64,000 nt of DNA from Gaeumannomyces sp. JS-464. Taxonomy: Eukaryota; Ascomycota; Sordariomycetes; Magnaporthales; Magnaporthaceae. Of this stretch, positions 21,471 through 32,072 are shown piece after piece. The notes beneath the pieces are model-generated. The model was not told the DNA's origin and made no database searches. It saw nothing but the letters and a program-made list of their open reading frames with translations. The position numbers and the translations under genes are program-made. The stretch lies in assembly GCA_002197995.1 (NCBI GenBank), contig NGZR01000005.1, positions 2,356,001-2,420,000 of the forward strand, in the 5' to 3' direction. Position 1 is the first letter of the stretch. Each line of letters begins with the position of its first letter.

Positions 21471-22710
21471 TTACTCGTCGGTCGACTTGAAGGTCCACCT
21501 CTGGTTCTCGCTGCCCTCGGCAAAAGGCACGCCGAGCTCAAAGAGCTTGAGGACGACGTTGGAGAAGTCCTTGAAGAACAGGTCGTTGTCGGCGGCGTAC
21601 TTCTTGACCCACGGCAGGAACTGCTTGTCCTGGACGAGCACCATGTCGGTGGGCAGCATCATCAGGGTCTTGGTCTTCCTATCGACGTACTACAAGGTGG
21701 GAAAAGGCGGCAAGTGTCAGCATCTCGTTTTGTCTTTTCTTTTCCCTTCCTTCATAGGACGAGCAGAAGGATACTGGGGCAAGGCTTCCTCTTACCTGCT
21801 TGGGGCCGTCCCACTTCTTCCAGTCCCACTTCTCCTCGAGCAGCAGCTTGTAGAAGTCGTTGGTCAGGACGGTGGGCGAGAATGTCCAAGGGCCGTCGAA
21901 GCCGCTGCGGTCGGTGTGGCAGCGGCCGAGGGCGTGGCCGCCCGACAGGGCGACGATCTCCTGGTCGTTGAAGCCCATGCGGTAGAAGATGTTCCTCAGG
22001 TGGTCGGCGCCCTGGGTGGCGTCGGGAAGGCGGCCGTCGGGAGTGCAGGCGGCAATGTCCTTGTCGGAGCGGCCGGGCCGGAAGGGAATCTTGGGACCCA
22101 GCATCTCCTGGATGGCGCAGACACCCGACAGGATCCACAGATCCGAGTACGAGATCCACGGGAACTTGGCTGTTGGGCGGCAGTATGTGTCAGTGTCTTT
22201 GTTTCCGTTTTCCTCCATGGGTGTGAGCGGGCAAGAAACTTACCCTTGACGGGCTCGAGGAAGTCCCGGGCCGTCTTCAAGCCAGCGTTGGCGCCGTGGC
22301 CACCCTCGGGGGCGAAGCGCATAGTAGCGCCGTTGCTGCCACCGGTGCCTGTCTCCTTGTCGTAGGTGCCGCTGGCATGCCAGGCGAGACGAACAAGGAC
22401 AGGGCCGTAGCTGCCGTCGTCGTAGTCGTCCTTCTCCTGCAGGAGCCTGGCGACCTCGTCGTAGACGGCCTGGTAGTCCTTGAACTCGGGCTTGGTGAGC
22501 TTGGCAGGGCCCTGCTGGGTATACCAGAGCCCGGCGCCGCCTGCGGCAGCCGCGGCACCAGCCAGCCAGACCCAGGACGAGCCGCCGCTCGCGGGCTTGG
22601 GGCTTCGGACGAGTAGAAGCGGCGGCCAGCGGTGCGGACGCTGGTGGAAAAGGCGCCACGGGCCGTGGTCCGGGTGGCGGCGCGGGGAACTGACGGGAGA
22701 CGGACGCCAT
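21471..22710 (-). CDS. ccp1: Cytochrome c peroxidase, mitochondrial (two N-terminal frame breaks)
   Basis: Reduces hydrogen peroxide with electrons from cytochrome c in the intermembrane space. Exons 22710-22244, 22169-21796 and 21689-21471; the last two junctions are in frame. The presequence is Arg/Ser-rich ([12 protein letters not shown] and RRFYSSEAP), followed by a membrane-type sorting segment ([18 protein letters not shown]). Peroxidase motifs: distal [12 protein letters not shown] with Arg, Trp and His; proximal haem ligand in [12 protein letters not shown]; then [18 protein letters not shown]. The C-terminus ends in WTFKSTDE. Two shifts are needed in exon 1, near 22680 and near 22600 at a C-rich run; the mature enzyme reads clean. 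Confidence 0.93.
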
Positions 22711-24019
22711 TCTGGGCAGGGAGAAGCTTCCTGTTAGCCGGTGCCGAGGGATATGATATGGCTGGCTCCTTTATCTCGAGGCAGCCGGGCCTGGTTCTGA
22801 TGGCTCTGATAGCTCGATTTCTGCCTCTGACTACTCACTTTTGGGTGTGCCTAAGGTTGGCTGTTGGAGGAAGAGCAGGGGAAAGAACGAGAACGGAAGA
22901 CAGGCGAGATCAACTGTCTGTGGGTATCGTATAAAAAGGGAGAGAGAGTTGACGAAGGCAAAACGGGTCGGCATTGCGGAGAGAAGCTGAGAGAATTCCG
23001 AGCTTCAGTCTCAGTTGGGCCACCCTGAATTCCCCCCACGATGATTGGCTGGGCGAGCTCCAGCGTCAGGGTCCACAGACGAGATTCCCAAATCCCGGTC
23101 AGTTACGTCTGAACGGAACCGAAGCCGAGAGGGTGCTGGAGCCCCCGCCAGCCCGGCTGGGCCTTTTACGTATTGGGTGTCGATTGAGCAAAAAGTAACG
23201 AGCGCTGTTTGCAAACCCCTATAGTGCCATACCGTGGGATAGCTTCACCGTAATTGCCTGTGATCTCTACACAATTCACAGAACTCCAAGAGTCAAAAAG
23301 CACATGCAATGGCAGATCCCGATACAACAGCCCCTCCGATGGCGGAGAATTCAGCACCGTCTGCCCCTAGACGACCGACGTCAGCTTATCGGGACTGGCA
23401 AGGGGCACCCAGACGACCCATTGTTTGACTCTCAATGGCGGGGAGGGAGAATGCCTGCCCCAGCAGCGATGTGGGCAGACAACATTCATCGAATTGCAAA
23501 GGACAAGCCGTGCAAACGACCCTCGGCGAGCCGGCTATCTCCGAGATGTTGTCGAGATGCCTTCGTCCCAAGCAGGCCTGTGTTCTTTCCATCACGTAAA
23601 ACACGCCACCAATGTTTGCTCCGCGTCAGCACGGCAATAGGCACGTTGCACTAGATGCAGCCATGGTGCCACCAGCCCGATCTCGTCTTGCTGCCCACCG
23701 GCAGTAATGGGCACCTAGACCACAGTTGCTGAATAATATCCATATCCCAATTATAATGGTCTAGAAAGTGAGGTCTATGGCGAGGTATATTCGTGACAAA
23801 AGGCGCGAGGGCACGTGATCGCACCGATCAGCGGCCAATGGCACTTGGAGCCCCTCCCCCCTGCCCATGGATCTTCTAGAAGAGAGAGAGAGAGAGAAAA
23901 AAAAAAAACAATTCCGCCTGGCGTAGGGCGGAGCTCTCCGAACGGCGACCTCGGCGCACCCTGGCACTCGCCGAAGCCGAAGCCTGACCTGTCATACGCA
24001 CAAACCAATTCTCAACACA
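22711..24019. promoter_or_regulatory. Divergent promoter region CCP1 / ATP11
   Basis: A 1.3-kb region between two divergently transcribed mitochondrial genes. No gene recognised. A GA/A tract (23882-23909) lies about 110 nt before ATP11. Confidence 0.5.
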
Positions 24020-25131
24020 ATGCCGCTCCCAGCAGCGGGCAGGACGGTGGCGCCGGCGCTGTTCCGCGACGTCGGTTGCCACGTGCACGGGGCCGCCCGG
24101 CCGGCGCTGTCGTCGTGGGCCGCCTCGTGCAGGCTACGCTATGCCTACCAGCGCCGTTGGGCCCAGGTGCACGACGTGCGCTTCGTCGCCACCACCCAGG
24201 CGCCCCTGCGCATCCTCGACAAGTACCGCGACAAGCTCGACCGCAAGGCCCGCGACGAGGGGCTCGCCAGCATCGACCAGCTCAAGGCCGCCTACGCCGA
24301 CCGCATCGAGCAGCGGCGCAAGGCCGACGCCATCTCCGTCCCGGGGCTCGACCAACTGCTTGCTGCCGACGGGCTGGGGCCCAACGACAAGACGACGGCG
24401 ACCAAGACGAACGAGACCGCCTCGGCCTCGACAGAGACGACGACCACCAACCCCCCTAAAAACCACAACAACAACCCCGCCCGCGCCGCCCAGTCGAGCG
24501 GCGGTCAGATCACGCCCCTCTCCGAGATCCTCGACCTGCCCAAGGTCCAAGCGCTCGCCGTGCCGGAGCTGACAGCCATCTGGCGGCAGCGGCACGCCTC
24601 GGTCGCCGACAGCATCTGCGCCGTGGTGCCGGCGCCGACGTACGCCGCCATGGACGCGCTAGCGCGGCTGCGCCCGCAGTTCGTCCTTCCCGTGCCGCAC
24701 CCGGAGCAGGGGGCCGAGGTGCACTTCCTGCAGTGGACCTTTGACGCCCGCCACCCGCACCGGCACCGTGCTCTTCACCAGCTGGCCGAGTACAAGGCCC
24801 GCGGCGAGTTCGCCCAGCCCCACACCACCGCCACCCACTACACGGACCTGGCGGCCGACAAGGGCGTCGTGCTCATGCGCGGCGTCGTCGACGGCTCCCG
24901 CGGCGTCAAGGTCGCCGACGCCCAGTGGCTGCTCATGTGCCTGCAGCGCTTCTACGGCGGCTGGGACGTGGCCGCCGCCGCTGCTGAGAGCGGCAGCGGC
25001 AGCGGCAGCGGCAGCCTCCCGTGACCGATGAGAGGGCGGCCGAGAGGAGGAAGCTTCTCGAGTGGTTCGGCACGGGCGACCAGCGCTTCAGCATAGAAAA
25101 GCTTCTCGAGGAGACCGAGAGGCTAGGCTGA
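24020..25131 (+). CDS. atp11: ATP11-type F1-ATP synthase assembly chaperone (frame breaks)
   Basis: A mitochondrial chaperone that binds the free F1 beta subunit during ATP synthase assembly. ATG 24020 is followed by an Arg/Ala-rich presequence. Residues about 60-115 form a charged helical part (LRILDKYRDKLDRKARDEGL), then a Thr/Asn-rich linker. The ATP11 domain starts near residue 160 (ITPLSEILDLPKVQALAVPE) and continues through IWRQRH, FVLPVP, FLQWTF, AEYKARGEFAQPHTT and VADAQWLLMCLQRFYGGW. The open frame stops at 25022-25024, but the conserved C-terminal RRKLLEWFGTGDQRFSIEKL continues in another frame to the TGA at 25129-25131. A compensating pair of shifts near 24740-24780 would restore GTVLFT. 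About 370 residues. Confidence 0.88.
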
Positions 25132-25425
25132 TCAAGCTACGCCTTCCAGATATGTGCTCGGCTTGTAAAGATATTGCCCCTAGATACTCACCCGCCACAC
25201 ATGATGTATTGTATGTGTCACGAATACTGTTTCCTTGATTCTTTCTTCCGCCTGCAGCAAGATCTCAGAGGGAATTCACGCCGTGATTTATGCATCCCTG
25301 GGCGTTTATACCTTTCTTTTATTCTAGAATAAAGCCCATCATCAAAAGGTGCTAACCTGCTTGTTATGCAGCACATCGCTAAACATGCCCCGGGATTCCT
25401 TACACGCCAAATAGGTCGCCATCCA

Positions 25426-27242
25426 TCATAGCTTTGCTCCATCCTTGCGCTCCTCCTGCTTGACCATGTCGCGCAGGACCCGACGCAGGATCTTCCCGCT
25501 GGGCGACTTGGGGATCTCGGACACAAAGACAACGCCACCGCGCAGCCTCTTGTGCGGCGCTACCTTTGTCGCGATCCAGTCGGCAATGGCATTGGCCTTG
25601 GCCTCGCCGTCTTTGGCAGTGGAGCAAGGCTGCTTTAGCACGACGTATGCCCGCGGCACCTCCGTCGCGGCGGCGTTGTCCTGCACGCCCACGACGCCGC
25701 AGTCGAGCACGTCCTCGTGGCCCAGCAGCAGGCCCTCGAGCTCGGCGGGGGCGACCTGGAAGCCCTTGTACTTGATGAGCTCCTTCAGGCGGTCGACGCA
25801 GTACAGGTTGCCGTGCCTGTCGCACGTCACGATGTCGCCCGTCTTGAAGTAGCCGTCCTCGGTGATGGCCTCGCGCGTCAGCTCGGGCCGGTTGAGGTAG
25901 CCCACGAACACGTTGGGGCCCCGCACCCAGAGCTCCCCGGGCTTGTCCTCGCTGCCGGGCCCGGGCACGACCTCGGCCCCGTCGTCGGGCGAGACGAGGC
26001 GCGCCTCCATGCCGGGCACCAGCTTGCCGATCGAGCCCATGAACCTGGCCCAGTCCTCGGGCATCTGAATCGCCACCACCGGGGACGTTTCCGACAGCCC
26101 GTAGCCCTGCTTGACGGGGAGCTTGAGCCGGTCCCAGAGCGCCTCGGTCAGCTCCCTGGTCAGAGGCGCGGCGCCCGAGTGCAGCATCTTGAGCGACGTG
26201 ATGTCGTACTTGTCCACCACCGGGCTCTTGGCGAAGGCCAGCACGACCGGGGGAGGCACGTAGATGTACGTGATGCGGTGCTTCTCGATCAGCTGGCACG
26301 CTCTTTCCATGTCGAATCGCTCCATGAGAATGACCTCCCAACCGGTGTACATGGTCATCAAAATACAGGATGTGAGCCCCTATTTCAGTTGCGTTAGAGC
26401 CGTGCAAAAGTGTACCAGCGATTCTGGCATACGAATACACCAGGGGTGCGTGCGAGAGAGGGTACCACTAACGTAAACATGGAAAAACGGGATGAGACCC
26501 AATAACCTATCGCCCTTGCCATCGAGCCCGCCATGAGGTAGCAGGTGCTGCCCGTCGGTTCTGATGCCCTGCAGGATGTTGGCGACGATATTGCGGTGTG
26601 TTAGGCAAACGCCTTTCGGCAAGCCGGTCGTTCCGGAGCTGTAGACCAGAAAAGCCAGGTCCTTGCTCGGCTCGACGAGCGTCTGCGCATATCTGCTGCA
26701 GTAGAACGTGGCCCTGATGCTGCTGTAGTGCTTGAACCGGTGCTGCTGCTTCCCCCCCGGCGGCGGCGGCGGCGACTCCGAGTCGGTCAGCTGCTCGCCG
26801 ACCAGGATGATGCGGTCCTCGGGGATGCCGGCGGCGCGGCGGCGCGGGCGGCCGTGCCGAGGAAGGGCTTCTGGGTGACGAGGGCCTTTGCGCCCGAGTC
26901 GCGCAGCTGGAAGGCGAGCTCGTCGGCCGTGTAGAGCGGGTTCGCGGGCGAGGCGACGCCGCCGGCCCACAGCAGGCCGGCCGTGACGACGGGTGTGTCG
27001 ACGCTGTTGGGCGTGTAAAAGGCCAGCACGTCGCCGCGGCGCCAGCCCCAGAGCGCCTTGAGCCCGTGGCCGAAGTCGAGGGCGGCGCTGCGCAGGTAGC
27101 CGTAGTCGAGCGACCGGCCCGTCTGGCCGTCGGTGAAGAGCTCCTTGCTGTCCAGGAAGGGCTTCCACTTCCGCTCGAAGAGCAGCGTCCAGAGGTCCAC
27201 GTCCGGCACGTCGATGGGGCTGTATGGTGACGAGAACGGCAT
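25426..27242 (-). CDS. Acyl/aryl-CoA synthetase, 4-coumarate-CoA ligase-like, putatively peroxisomal (one frame break)
   Basis: An ANL-superfamily adenylating enzyme: acid plus ATP gives acyl-AMP, then acyl-CoA. Exons 27242-26473 and 26379-25426, with a 93-nt intron (donor GTTAGT, acceptor ATAG). N-terminal MPFSSPYSPIDVPDVDLWT is typical of fungal 4CL-like proteins. Motifs in order: P-loop-like YSSGTTGLPKGV; GYGLSETSP; GELWVRGPNVFVGYLN; YFKTGDIVTCDRHGNLY; hinge VDRLKELIKYKGFQV; catalytic Lys in PKSPSGKILRRVLRD. The protein ends in AKL, a peroxisomal PTS1-type tripeptide. One shift near 26840, in a GC-only stretch, separates the first 130 residues from AGIPEDRIILVGEQ. About 574 residues. The acid substrate cannot be read from sequence. 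Confidence 0.9.
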
Positions 27243-27869
27243 GGTTTGTTGTTTTCCCCCCTAGATTTCCGATTTAACAGAAAGATGGTGGTTCTCTGGC
27301 TGTTTGTGTGCACAGAATGGTGGTTGGCGGTGGTGTTCAAATCAACCCGCCTCCCGTGTTTTGAACCTCGGCAGTCCGCAAGCCGACGAAGCCAGAGAGG
27401 CGCTAACCAACAGAATTAATTGACTTTCTCAACTTGAGCTCTGGGAGCTACTCCGACATGGATGGCCTCCGAGCTCGCTTCCAGCTCCGGCTTCCTTCGG
27501 CATTCGCATTCCAGCGCTGCTCACCCCGCACTGTCCCTGGAGGCGTCCGTGGGGGCGCAGGGGTAAGCTGGGTTGGGCTCAAGCCCCCCCGCAAATCCAG
27601 TCTGGGGTAGCTCGACTGTGGTCTTGTGACATTGAACGCAACAAATCATGTCCTTGCTGATGGTGGTGTGAAGACAGCATAGTTAATGGGGAATTCAGCT
27701 CGATGCATTGCTTGTTTATACGTCGATTTCACATTATTTTTTAATGGGACCTAGCAAGGTTACATGCTAGATGCCTAGAAATCTTCCCATACAAAGAACC
27801 GCTTTTATATCATCAAGTCGTCTCCCCTGAGCAGCTCCCGCAACCACCACTACCACACCACGGCGACGC
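27243..27869. other. Intergenic region
   Basis: Promoter of the acyl-CoA synthetase gene and 3' end of the beta-galactosidase gene, both minus strand. No gene recognised. Confidence 0.5.
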
Positions 27870-30487
27870 TCAAGCCTTGGTAAGCGTAAACTCGGCCTTC
27901 TCGAGCCCATCCGCCTCGGCGGTGACGACGATCGGCCCCCGCCCGCGCCGGGCCTCGCGCGCACAATGGCGAGGGCCAGGCCGCGGAAGGCCTTGCGGTC
28001 GGCCGACTTGAACGAGCTGAAGTCGGCCTGGTCGCCGTTGTCGGTCGTGACGAGCTCGCCGGGCCCGCTGACGGAAAAACGCAGCGTCGGCTCGGCCGTG
28101 TGGACGACGTCGCCCTCGGCGTCGGCGACGGCCCCGAGATGAAAGCCAGGTCGTCCGCGGTCGCGCCCAGGCTGGCCTGCCGCGGTACGACGACGCCACC
28201 AGGCGCGACGCGGGCCCCGTGGTGCGCACCGTCGAGTTGGCCCAGGCCTCGCCGCCCTTGTAGGTGGCGACGTGGACCTCGCCCGGCGCGTACCGGACGT
28301 CGTCCCAGCGGAAGCGGTACTCGTACTGCGCCCGCCTCTTGCGGCCCTGGGACCGGCCGTTGACGAAGAGCTCGGCCTCGTCGGCCGACGAGTAGACGTG
28401 CACGGGCGTGACCTGCCCGACGCGGTCGGGCCAGTTCCAGTGCGGCAGGATGTGCGCCATGCGCACGCCCGGGTTCCAGCGCGCCTGGTACAGGTAGAAG
28501 CGGTCCTTGGGGAAGCCGGCCATGTCGATGATGCCAAAGTAGCTGCTGCGCGCCTGCGCGTCGAACGGCGTCGGCTCGCCCACGTAGTCCCAGCCCGTCC
28601 AGACGAACTCGCCCCGACGTAGGGGAAGCGGTCCTGCGCGGCAAAGACCTTGTCCGGCGTCGCGCCCCACTCGACGGCGTAGAGGTCGTAGGAGCTGACG
28701 GTCAGCTCGGACGGGTTGGTGCCGGTGCCGTTGCCCTTGATGCTCACGATCTCCATGTTCTTGCTGGTGACGGGGAACAGGTAGGTGCCGCGCGAGCTGA
28801 TGACGGACGAGCTCTCGGAGCTGTAGATCATCTTGTTAGGGTAGCGGCCGCGGAAGTTCTCAAACGTCGGCCCGCCGAAGCCCTTGCCCTCGCCCTGGTA
28901 GTTGAGCCCGATGATGTCGACGACGCCTGTGAAGGGCGTGTCGGGGCCGGCGTTGTTCATGCCCAGCGTGGCCTGGCGCGTCGCGTCCTCGGACTTGACA
29001 ATGTCGTGCAGGCGCTTGGCCTGGGCCTCGCCACCCGACTCGCGCTGCTCCTGGACCTCGTTGCCGTACGACCAGGCCCAGACGGAGGCGTGGTTGCGGT
29101 CGCGCCGGACGAAGGCGCGCAGGTCGGCCTCGGACCAGTCCTGGAAGATGCGGGCGAAGTCGTTGTCGGTCTTGTGGAAGGCCCACGTGTCGAAGATCTC
29201 GTCGAGCACGAGGATGCCCAGGCGGTCGGCCAGGTCGAGCAGCTCGGGCGCGGGCGGGTTGTGCGAGGTCCGCACGGCGTTGGCGCCCATGTCGGTCAGC
29301 ATCTCGAGCTGCCGGCGCGCGGCGGGCACGTTGAAGGCGGCGCCCAGCGAGCCCAGGTCGTGGTGCTGGCACACGCCCTTGAGGTAGACGCGCTCGTTGT
29401 TGACGTACAGGCCGTCGCCCGCGTACCGCAGCGACCGCACGCCAAACGTCGTCTCGTACTCGTCCAGCAGCTGCCCGCTGGCCGCGTCGTACACGCGCGT
29501 CACGGCCACGTGCAGGTTCGGCTCCTGGTTGGGCTTGGGGCCCCAGAGCTTGGGGCTCGAGAGCGTAGCCGAACCAGTCGTCGAGTTCTTAGCGCCCTTA
29601 GCCACGGCGACGGTAGCATTGGCGATGGTGGCGACCTTGGTGCCGCTCCCGTCGCCGCGGAAGTGGATGTCGGTCACGACCGAGACCTCGACGTCGGCAG
29701 CACCTGAGTTCTCGACCTGCACGACGAGGTTGACCTTGGCAGACTGGGCCGAGACATCGCTGGTCGTGATAAAGGTGCCCCACTGGCCGACGTGGGCCGG
29801 GCTCACCTTGGTCAGCCAGACGTCGCGGTAGATGCCGCCGCCGGGGTACCAGCGGGACGACTCCAGGGGCTGGTCCAAGCGGATGGCGAGCTGGTTGTCG
29901 CCGGCGACGAGGTACGGGGTCAGGTCGAGGCGGAACGAGGCGTAACCATAGGGCCAGCCGCCGACGATGCGGTCGTTGAGCCATACTGCGGCGTACGACA
30001 TGGCGCCGTCGACCTCGAGGTATACCGTCTTTCCCTCGTCCTCGGCGCCAATAGAGAAGGTGCGGCGGTACCACCCAACGCCGTGGCTGGGTAGTCGGCC
30101 CATGTTGCCACCAACGACCGGGTTGGGCCCCGTGTAGAAGGGCGCCTCGATGGCCCAGTCGTGGGGGACGTTCAGCAGGGTCCAGGCGCTGTCGTCGAAG
30201 GAGGCGGCGGCCTGCGCGACGGGCGCGGGCTCGTCCGACGGCCGCGTGTGGCGGGACCCGTCGACGATGAAGTCGTTGGCCGAGGGCAGCAGCCACGGCT
30301 TCAGGGTGTTGTAGCTGAGGCCGTCCGGGCTCGAGTTGAAGCGCTGGAAGCGCCAGCCCGAGTTGAGGCTGGAGCGCTGGCGGCTGGCGGCGGCGGCGGC
30401 GGCGGCGGCGGCATGGTGCAGGAAGAACACGAGCAGGCCCAGGAGCCCGAGGCGGCGGCCGGCCTGGGAGGAGTGGCGGGCCGGCAT
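27870..30487 (-). CDS. Secreted GH2 beta-galactosidase (C-terminal frame breaks)
   Basis: Hydrolyses terminal beta-galactosides. ATG 30487 (MPARHSSQAG) opens a signal peptide (LGLLGLLVFFLHHAAAAAAA); the frame extends further upstream only on a TTG. A jelly-roll sugar-binding domain follows (NVPHDWAIEAPFYTG, GVGWYRRTFSI, ESSRWYPGGGIYRDVWL), then an Ig-like domain. The TIM barrel has NAVRTSHNPPAPELLDLADR, WSYGNEVQEQ (acid/base Glu) and MIYSSESSSVISSRGTY (nucleophile Glu). FVWTGWDYVGEPTPFDAQAR closes the barrel, after a shift near 28620. C-terminal Ig-like parts need further shifts near 28190, 28140 and 27950; the stop TGA is at 27870. About 872 residues. It resembles the bacterial-type GH2 beta-galactosidases rather than fungal GH35. 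Breaks cluster in the last third. Confidence 0.9.
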
Positions 30488-30599
30488 GGTGATGTTTCTG
30501 ACGGTTGCTGAGACCGTTTTCTCACTCGGCGGGGCTGGTGTTACCAAGCTGCCTACCCAGCCAGCTCCCCGGGAGAGGAGATGCGAGACGGACAGGCAC

Positions 30600-30607
30600 C
30601 CTTTTAT
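30600..30607 (-). promoter_or_regulatory. TATA-like element of the GH2 gene
   Basis: An ATAAAAG-type element on the minus strand about 113 nt upstream of the beta-galactosidase ATG. Prediction from sequence only. Confidence 0.4.
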
Positions 30608-30972
30608 GGCCCCAATTCCCTATGTCATGGCCCGTCATCCACTGTCATGAGCAGCTAGCGGAGGAGGGGCTAGGATGGGATAGTCCCCCATCTGACGTCG
30701 GTGCCCTCCTCTACGGTCCATCCACGGTCCCTCCACGGCCCCCGCCAGAGGGCAACCCTCCTCTGTTGTGTTCTGCCCTCGGTCCGCATTCGGCGCAATG
30801 CCCGAGAAAGACCGGCGTCGTACCTGCAGAGCTCCCGCCCCCTCTAGCCTGGTTACCCGTCTTCCCCGACCCAAGAGTTGGGGCATGGCGTGGCGTGGCT
30901 GGTGGATTCACCTCTTTGCGGCAAACCACTCAGCTCGTGATTGGAGCGGCAGACGTCTCCAGTGGCAGCCGC

Positions 30973-31014
30973 TTTTTTTTTTCTTTTTTTTTTCTTTTTT
31001 TTTTCTTTTTTTTT
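30973..31014. repeat. (T10C)3-T9 polypyrimidine tract, period 11
   Basis: Runs of ten T separated by single C at 30983, 30994 and 31005, ending in nine T. The spacing is exactly 11 nt, close to one helical turn. About 490 nt upstream of the GH2 start codon. Confidence 0.9.
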
Positions 31015-32072
31015 CCCTTCTGCTTTGTGAACTCCCGCCCGGCAATCGCCGGCAATTGGCCGGCTCTTCCTTGCTTGCATGCTCCAACCCCATGTCTTGG
31101 CAGAGTCTTGTGACCTGCTCCCGCTCGCGGATCGTGGGCCAAGATAAAATGACACCATGATAGCGATAGTGGGAAAGAGCCGACGTATCTTGGGTAAGGG
31201 GTTAAAAGAGAGGCAAGGCGTATTAAAAGCGGGACACTGCTAGGGGCAATTAAACCGTCGCTTGGAGCTTTGGCCGAATGCCACCTCCCATATTGGGAAG
31301 TTGGAGAATGTCGTGGAATGAGGGGAATGAGGGAGGGAAAAAGGGGAAGAAACGCGGGGGGGGGGAAGGAAAAAAGACACCGTTCAAAGGTGCGAATAAC
31401 ACATAAGGGCTCTTTCCTGTATATATCTTGCTTGTCTAGGTGCAGCCGTGGTAGATGATGGCCAAACCCAGGTACCGACTTCTTCGAAAATGGGAAAATC
31501 CTTCCATTGATCGCGGGAGAAAACCAGGTCCTTTCGACTCCAGAAGGCGGCTTGAACCATATCATTACATTACAGAATCAACAGGGTCAAAGATACCACA
31601 AAGTCGTCGCAACAAAGCTGTTCTCGCAGTTAGGCAAGCCAAAATTATATCCAATTTGGTATATTAAGGAAATTTGACGTGCCTTGGATCAACAACAACC
31701 CAAGGTGTCACTTGATTACAAAACCGTAGCACCTCATCATAACCATGCAAGCCCATGGCATTCATTCCCCTAGACAAAATTGAAGCGTTCGTCAAGCTTT
31801 GGAGAGGTAAACACAAGAGCTTTTTGTTTATCTTTTGTTCGGTCCCTTCCACTCTCCTTTGCCTCTGGCGAACAAGATCTCCAATGGGATGTAATGCAGT
31901 AGAATCCTCATGATATTTGTCCAGTAGATGAATAACGACAAAGGGAATGGAAAGGAAAACAAAACATTAAGCTTCCGTCTACCCACCACGTAAACGCATC
32001 TATTCACATGATCAACTCACATTTGGTCGGGGTCGAGCAGACGGATATTCTCTCTTGGTTATGCCATCCACT

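Larger units (their letters stand above)
30488..32072. other. Intergenic region with phased poly-T tract
   Basis: About 1.6 kb: promoter of the GH2 gene and 3' region of the GH17 gene, both minus strand. No gene recognised. It holds the (T10C) tract listed separately. Confidence 0.5.
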
